From JBFKOL01 sp041628815 (GTDB lineage: Bacteria > Bacteroidota > Bacteroidia > Chitinophagales > Saprospiraceae), in assembly GCA_041628815.1 (NCBI GenBank), contig JBFKOL010000051.1, positions 1-17,656 on the forward strand: 17,656 nt of DNA. The letters run 5' to 3'. The translations under genes and the position numbers were made by a program. Positions 14,104 through 17,656 of the stretch are shown in pieces (position 1 is the stretch's first letter; each line of letters opens with the position of its first letter). Under the pieces are notes generated by a model. It was not told the origin of the DNA, searched no databases, and saw only the letters and a program-made list of their open reading frames with translations.

Positions 14104-16638
14104 ATGACGAAATCGCATTTGAACCTACTTTGGATATTGATATTTATCTCGGAAGTTGCCATCACGACGGCCCAGGTTACACCACCCGATGCCTTTTTCC
14201 CTCACGGAATGGGTGAGCATTTTACGCCGCATCACCTATTGGTCGACTACTACGAAAAGGTGGCAGAAGAGAGCCCACTGGTCGAGGTAATGCAATATGG
14301 TAGCACCAACCAGGACCGTCCACTGATATTGGCCTTTGTCACTTCAGAGGCCAACCACGCCATCCTGGAAGATATCAGGAAAAACAACCTGAAAATGGCC
14401 GGCATAGAACAAGGTGATCCCGATACCGCCATGGCGAAGTCCATCGTCTGGCTCAGCTTCAGCGTCCATGGCAATGAGGCGGCGGGGTCGGAAAGTGCGC
14501 CCTATGTGCTTTACGACCTTGTAGACCCGGCCAATGAAAAAACCAAAGCCTGGCTTGAAAACACGGTTGTCGTCCTCGATCCGAGCATCAACCCCGACGG
14601 ATATTCCAGGTATACCCACTGGATACGTAATGTGGCTGCGGCGGAAAACAACACAGACATCAACGACGTGGAGCACCAGGAGCCATGGCCCGGTGGACGT
14701 GTCAACCACTACCTTTTTGATCTCAACCGCGACTGGGCCTGGCAGACTCAGGTGGAAAGCCAGCAGCGTATGAAGGTATACAACCAATGGTTGCCCCACA
14801 TCCATGCGGATCTCCACGAAATGGGTCATGAGAACCCGTATTACTTTGCCCCCGCGGCAAAACCCTACCACGAGTACATCACCGAATGGCAAAGAGAATT
14901 CCAGGTAACCATCGGCAAGAACCACGCCCGGTATTTCGACGAGGAAGGGTGGCTGTATTTCACCAAAGAGGTATTCGACTTGTACTACCCTTCCTACGGT
15001 GATACCTACCCGACGTTTTCCGGGGCCATTGGTATGACCTACGAACAGGGTGGTTCGAGAAGGGGCGCCCGGGGCGTGAAATTGTCCAACGGTGAAATTC
15101 TTACGCTGAAGAACCGCATAATGCACCACAAAACCACCGCCTTGTCGACCATTGAGACAGGACACCTGCACAGATCCAGGCTTCTACAAGAATTTCAAAA
15201 ATTTTATGCCGAATCGTCAACAGAGCCCAAAGGAAGGTACAAAACCTATGTGGTCAAAAGGGATTCATCGGGACACAGGTTAAAAAGCCTGTGTGCGCTG
15301 CTCGACAAACAAGACATACGGTATGGTTCTGTGTCCGGACCCATTCAAGTTACGGGCTATGATTACCTATCGATGGGTACGGTCACCACTGAAGTACACC
15401 CCGGAGACCTTGTCATATCGGCATTACAACCTAAATCGGTGCTTGCACAGGTACTCATGAATCCGTCTAACGAACTCGAAGACTCGCTCACCTATGATAT
15501 CACTGCCTGGTCTCTGCCTTATGCATATGGCCTGGAAGCAATAGCAACGGAAACGACGATTACACCCGGCAATGACTTGTCATTCGGGCAACCTGCAGCC
15601 ACCATCAATAAAGCTTATGCTTTTATGGTTCCCTGGACGGACGTCACCCAGGCCTCATTGGTCGCAGGCCTTCTAAAGGAAGGATTCAGCCTGCGCATTT
15701 TACCCAAGCCAGTAGCAATAGATGGTCATAGCTTCCAGGCCGGTACGGTGATGCTGTCCAAGGCCGATAACAAAAGACATGGGCAGATGATGGATAAAAT
15801 TGAAGGAGTGCTCAATGAACGCGGAGGAATCATCGTGCCTGTTGCGACGGGTTTTTCTGCTTCAGGCCCAGACCTGGGAAGCAACCAGGTAGACCTCATC
15901 AAGGCACCCAAGATTCTTACGCTGATGGGCGAAGGTGTCGGCACCAATGCCTTTGGCCAGGTCAAATGGTATTTTGACAAGGTAATCCAGCTGGGGCATA
16001 CGATGGTGGACATTGATCAACTCGCTTCCATCGATCTTACAGACTACAATACCCTCGTCCTGCCCGACGGCTTTTATCGTATTGACAACAATCTCAAAAG
16101 CAAACTGGGCGGTTGGGTCAATGGTGGTGGTAAGCTTATCGTTATGGGCAGGGCTACCAGAAACTTTGCCGATGCAGAAGGATTTGCACTGAAACGCTTC
16201 GCGACCGACGAAGAAAAAAAGGAAGATGAAAAAATGAGTAAAGAGGAAGCACTGGCGGCCAGGTATGAACACTATTCCGATAGGGAGAGAAATTTTATCA
16301 AAGGCATGGTTCCCGGCGCCATTTTTGAATTGCAAGTCGACGGATCACATCCACTTGGATTTGGTCTTGGTAAAAAGTATCATTCGCTGCGCACCAGTAA
16401 TACCCAATATCCCCTAGCCACCGATATACACAATGTAATCGTTCACCCCAGAGAAGGAGGTGCGGTCATCGGTTTTGCAGGCTCCAAGATTAGAAAAGAA
16501 CTGGAAGACACACTGGTCTTTGGTGTGGAAGACAAGGGCCGCGGGCACGTCGTGTACCTGGTAGATAACCCGCTCTTCCGTGGATTCTGGTACAATGGCC
16601 TTTTTCTCTTCAGCAATGCATTGTTTATGGTGAACTAA
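14104..16638 (+). CDS. secreted M14-family zinc carboxypeptidase with C-terminal amidotransferase-like domain
   Basis: The 844-residue protein begins with a signal peptide: a hydrophobic core L-L-W-I-L-I-F-I, with likely cleavage near T-T-A-Q at about residue 23. The zinc site reads H122-x-x-E125 (V-H-G-N-E) plus H238 in A-D-L-H-E-M. The substrate-binding N208-R209 lies in L-N-R-D-W, and the catalytic glutamate is E314 in M-T-Y-E-Q-G-G. So all M14 residues are present and it should be an active metallocarboxypeptidase of the periplasm or outside. The C-terminal part has an L-T-L-M-G-E-G strand and a L-V-L-P-D-G-F strand, resembling a class I amidotransferase-like domain without a visible catalytic triad. 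A strongly charged stretch of E and K lies at about 700-718. The substrate is unknown. It could feed on environmental protein or act in envelope turnover. Confidence 0.87.
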   Translation: MTKSHLNLLWILIFISEVAITTAQVTPPDAFFPHGMGEHFTPHHLLVDYYEKVAEESPLVEVMQYGSTNQDRPLILAFVTSEANHAILEDIRKNNLKMAGIEQGDPDTAMAKSIVWLSFSVHGNEAAGSESAPYVLYDLVDPANEKTKAWLENTVVVLDPSINPDGYSRYTHWIRNVAAAENNTDINDVEHQEPWPGGRVNHYLFDLNRDWAWQTQVESQQRMKVYNQWLPHIHADLHEMGHENPYYFAPAAKPYHEYITEWQREFQVTIGKNHARYFDEEGWLYFTKEVFDLYYPSYGDTYPTFSGAIGMTYEQGGSRRGARGVKLSNGEILTLKNRIMHHKTTALSTIETGHLHRSRLLQEFQKFYAESSTEPKGRYKTYVVKRDSSGHRLKSLCALLDKQDIRYGSVSGPIQVTGYDYLSMGTVTTEVHPGDLVISALQPKSVLAQVLMNPSNELEDSLTYDITAWSLPYAYGLEAIATETTITPGNDLSFGQPAATINKAYAFMVPWTDVTQASLVAGLLKEGFSLRILPKPVAIDGHSFQAGTVMLSKADNKRHGQMMDKIEGVLNERGGIIVPVATGFSASGPDLGSNQVDLIKAPKILTLMGEGVGTNAFGQVKWYFDKVIQLGHTMVDIDQLASIDLTDYNTLVLPDGFYRIDNNLKSKLGGWVNGGGKLIVMGRATRNFADAEGFALKRFATDEEKKEDEKMSKEEALAARYEHYSDRERNFIKGMVPGAIFELQVDGSHPLGFGLGKKYHSLRTSNTQYPLATDIHNVIVHPREGGAVIGFAGSKIRKELEDTLVFGVEDKGRGHVVYLVDNPLFRGFWYNGLFLFSNALFMVN

Positions 16639-16643
16639 GACAT

Positions 16644-16723
16644 TTGGTGATGTGGTGAATTGGTGATGTAGTGAATTGGTGATGTAGTGAATTGGTGATG
16701 TGGTGAATTGGTGATGTGGTGAA
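16644..16723 (+). repeat. five-copy 16-base tandem repeat
   Basis: Five head-to-tail copies of TTGGTGATGTRGTGAA start five bases after the peptidase stop. They differ only at the eleventh base, in the order G, A, A, G, G. Two bases of a sixth copy follow. Each unit contains stop codons, so it is not coding. Near-identity suggests recent slippage expansion. Confidence 0.9.
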
Positions 16724-16748
16724 TTACGAGATCATTGGTCTTACTATG

Positions 16749-16815
16749 CGACCCCAACAGGGTCGAAAAAATGGTACTTATTTTTCTCTAATATAATGGG
16801 ACCTCCCTGAGGTCC
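16749..16815. repeat. pair of sibling hairpins, REP-like
   Basis: Two palindromes with the same plan lie exactly 50 bases apart. CGACCC-CAACA-GGGTCG at 16749-16765 has a 6-base stem and a 5-base loop. GGACCTC-CCT-GAGGTCC at 16799-16815 has a 7-base stem and a 3-base loop. Both read N-G-A-C-C-Y / R-G-G-T-C-N. The first is followed by an A-run and the second by no T-run, so neither is a standard terminator for the gene upstream. They look like repetitive extragenic palindromes; I cannot count genome copies. Confidence 0.6.
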
Positions 16816-16822
16816 TTCCCGG

Positions 16823-16873
16823 TATTTGAACTCATTTCTCAAGCTTTGGCGAAGGAGTGGGATAGTTCAAATA
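16823..16873. repeat. 10-base perfect inverted repeat, 31-base spacer
   Basis: TATTTGAACT at 16823-16832 is the exact reverse complement of AGTTCAAATA at 16864-16873. It starts eight bases after the second hairpin and may be part of the same composite element. The spacer contains AAGCTT and no open frame. Its function is unknown: it may be a structured RNA, a deletion-derivative terminus or chance. Confidence 0.5.
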
Positions 16874-16919
16874 ACTGTATCTACTAATTTAGAAGACATG
16901 AGTAAGAAATAGAACACAA

Positions 16920-16969
16920 AACCGGCAACCAGCAACCGGTAACTGGCAACCCAGTAACCAGCACCCAGC
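16920..16969 (+). repeat. degenerate heptamer tandem array
   Basis: Seven consecutive units follow the plan AACCRGY: AACCGGC, AACCAGC, AACCGGT, AACTGGC, AACCCAGT (one extra base), AACCAGC and ACCCAGC. Phase is kept over about 50 bases except for the single 8-mer. This resembles the short tandemly repeated heptamers known from cyanobacteria in kind, not necessarily in origin. It lies between two genes and is non-coding. Confidence 0.8.
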
Positions 16970-17001
16970 CGACGAAACCCATCATATTCCACCACGATTG
17001 A

Positions 17002-17022
17002 CCCTTCTTTTCTTTTTCTTTT
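17002..17022 (+). other. 21-base pure pyrimidine tract
   Basis: An unbroken run of C and T, mostly TTTTC units, lies 130 bases before the last gene. No stem precedes it, so a terminator is not supported. Apart from the listed repeats and this tract, I see nothing definable in 16639-17151. Confidence 0.5.
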
Positions 17023-17151
17023 GTAGATTTAGCAACCGTAATACGCTCTATCCCAACCAACCTTCATAAACTACGATATGCTCACTGTATCCATTATCAA
17101 GCCTCATCTATACCGATCGAATAAGCTTGCTCACTTTTCAATGCTATCTCC

Positions 17152-17656
17152 ATGAAGAAGAATCAAACTTACTTTTCTTTTATATTGATCCTGGTAGGAT
17201 TGTTTGTTTTGCATCCTGTCCATGCACAATTCTCGGACCAGGACCAGGGCAGGGACCTGGACGCAAGTCCTGAAAAAACGCAGCAGATCAGCATCTGGCG
17301 CGTTGATGAAGCGCATCTTGAGGACCATACGACCGGTGAGTCCTATTATGTTGCATGCGGATCGGAGTCATACCTTTTCTACAAAGGTGCCGGCACCCAT
17401 GAGGATCTGATCTATGTCATCCAGAATGAAGGAAATGAGCCACTCAAATTGGAATTACCACTTTCCTTGTCGAAAGGTAGTGACGACGCTTACGAAATCA
17501 CCCACCAACCAGGAAAACCAGTATTAGAAGCGGGAGAAAAGGTACATTTCATCGTGCGTTACAGCGCCCCTGAGGAATACGCCGATGCCAAAGGGACAAT
17601 TAATATTTCGAGCAGTGATCCCGTCAATCCTCTCTGTGTGATCCTGTTGGATGTGG
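17152..17656 (+). CDS. secreted protein with choice-of-anchor-D/ASH-like domain (partial, 5' part)
   Basis: The frame is open from ATG 17152 to the window edge (168 codons), so the gene continues outside. The N-terminus M-K-K-N-Q-T-Y-F followed by F-I-L-I-L-V-G-L-F-V-L and then V-H-A-Q-F is a clear signal peptide with likely cleavage after residue 25 (A|Q). No lipobox cysteine is seen. From about residue 80, the pattern I-Q-N-E-G-N-E-P-L-K-L, then I-T-H-Q-P, then L-E-A-G-E-K-V-H-F-I-V-R-Y, then I-S-S-S-D-P-V-N-P fits an immunoglobulin-like beta-sandwich of the choice-of-anchor-D/ASH kind. Such domains occur in large surface proteins with a C-terminal sorting signal, which would lie beyond the window. 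The function is unknown. No promoter or Shine-Dalgarno sequence could be read upstream. Confidence 0.75.
   Translation, partial: MKKNQTYFSFILILVGLFVLHPVHAQFSDQDQGRDLDASPEKTQQISIWRVDEAHLEDHTTGESYYVACGSESYLFYKGAGTHEDLIYVIQNEGNEPLKLELPLSLSKGSDDAYEITHQPGKPVLEAGEKVHFIVRYSAPEEYADAKGTINISSSDPVNPLCVILLDV

Noticed and set aside
14344..15171. 275-codon open frame on the - strand inside the M14 peptidase gene
   Set aside because: The + strand frame has a signal peptide and all M14 catalytic residues; the antisense translation shows no recognisable family and is a shadow.
16749..16815. Rho-independent terminator for the peptidase gene
   Set aside because: The first hairpin is followed by an A-run and the second by no T-run, so the pattern does not fit on the + strand.
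16644..16969. CRISPR array
   Set aside because: The repeats are contiguous 16-mers and heptamers without unique spacers, and no cas genes are present.

Overview
The window most likely comes from a member of the Bacteroidota. The reasons are an arginine cluster in the order argG-argC-argD-argF'-argB-argE-argH, an argF' product of the N-acyl-ornithine (not ornithine) transcarbamylase family, a ParC-type topoisomerase with Bacteroidota-like ends, and start codons mostly without Shine-Dalgarno sequences. Base composition looks close to balanced by eye. A Saprospiria- or Cytophagia-like lineage is a guess that nothing here proves.

Positions 1-9157 (+ strand) hold ten tightly packed co-directional genes. 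The first seven (argG 3' end, argC, argD, argF', argB, argE, argH) make arginine from N-acyl-glutamate through N-acyl-ornithine and N-acyl-citrulline. Most junctions are ATGA overlaps, one is a 17-base overlap, and two are 1- and 12-base gaps. After 56 bases comes a second block: an OsmC-family protein, a MetZ-type O-succinylhomoserine sulfhydrylase and a MetX-family homoserine O-acyltransferase, which together activate homoserine and put sulfur onto it. Both pathways use acyl-activated intermediates, and in both the sequence leaves the acyl group (acetyl or succinyl) open.

Positions 9154-11832 (- strand) encode DNA topoisomerase IV subunit A (ParC). It converges on metX, and the two stop codons overlap. 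Its upstream side faces a divergent, very AT-rich spacer with a perfect 10-base inverted repeat.

Positions 11955-16638 (+ strand) hold a class V PLP enzyme of the isopenicillin-N-epimerase-like group with a twin-arginine-like N-terminus, a VanZ-like membrane protein coupled to it by a TGATG junction, and, after a short spacer with a 20-base dyad, a large secreted M14 zinc carboxypeptidase.

Positions 16639-17151 contain no gene but are dense in repeats: five copies of a 16-base tandem unit, two sibling hairpins spaced exactly 50 bases apart, a 10-base inverted repeat, a degenerate heptamer array and a pyrimidine tract. The window ends inside a secreted protein whose visible part resembles a choice-of-anchor-D / ASH-like beta-sandwich.

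Most of the window is core metabolism. I see no convincing new defence, mobile or biosynthetic system. The points most worth a second look are the substrate-specificity residue of ArgF', the altered nucleophile elbow of MetX, the arginine-methionine gene fusion, and the repeat-rich spacer.
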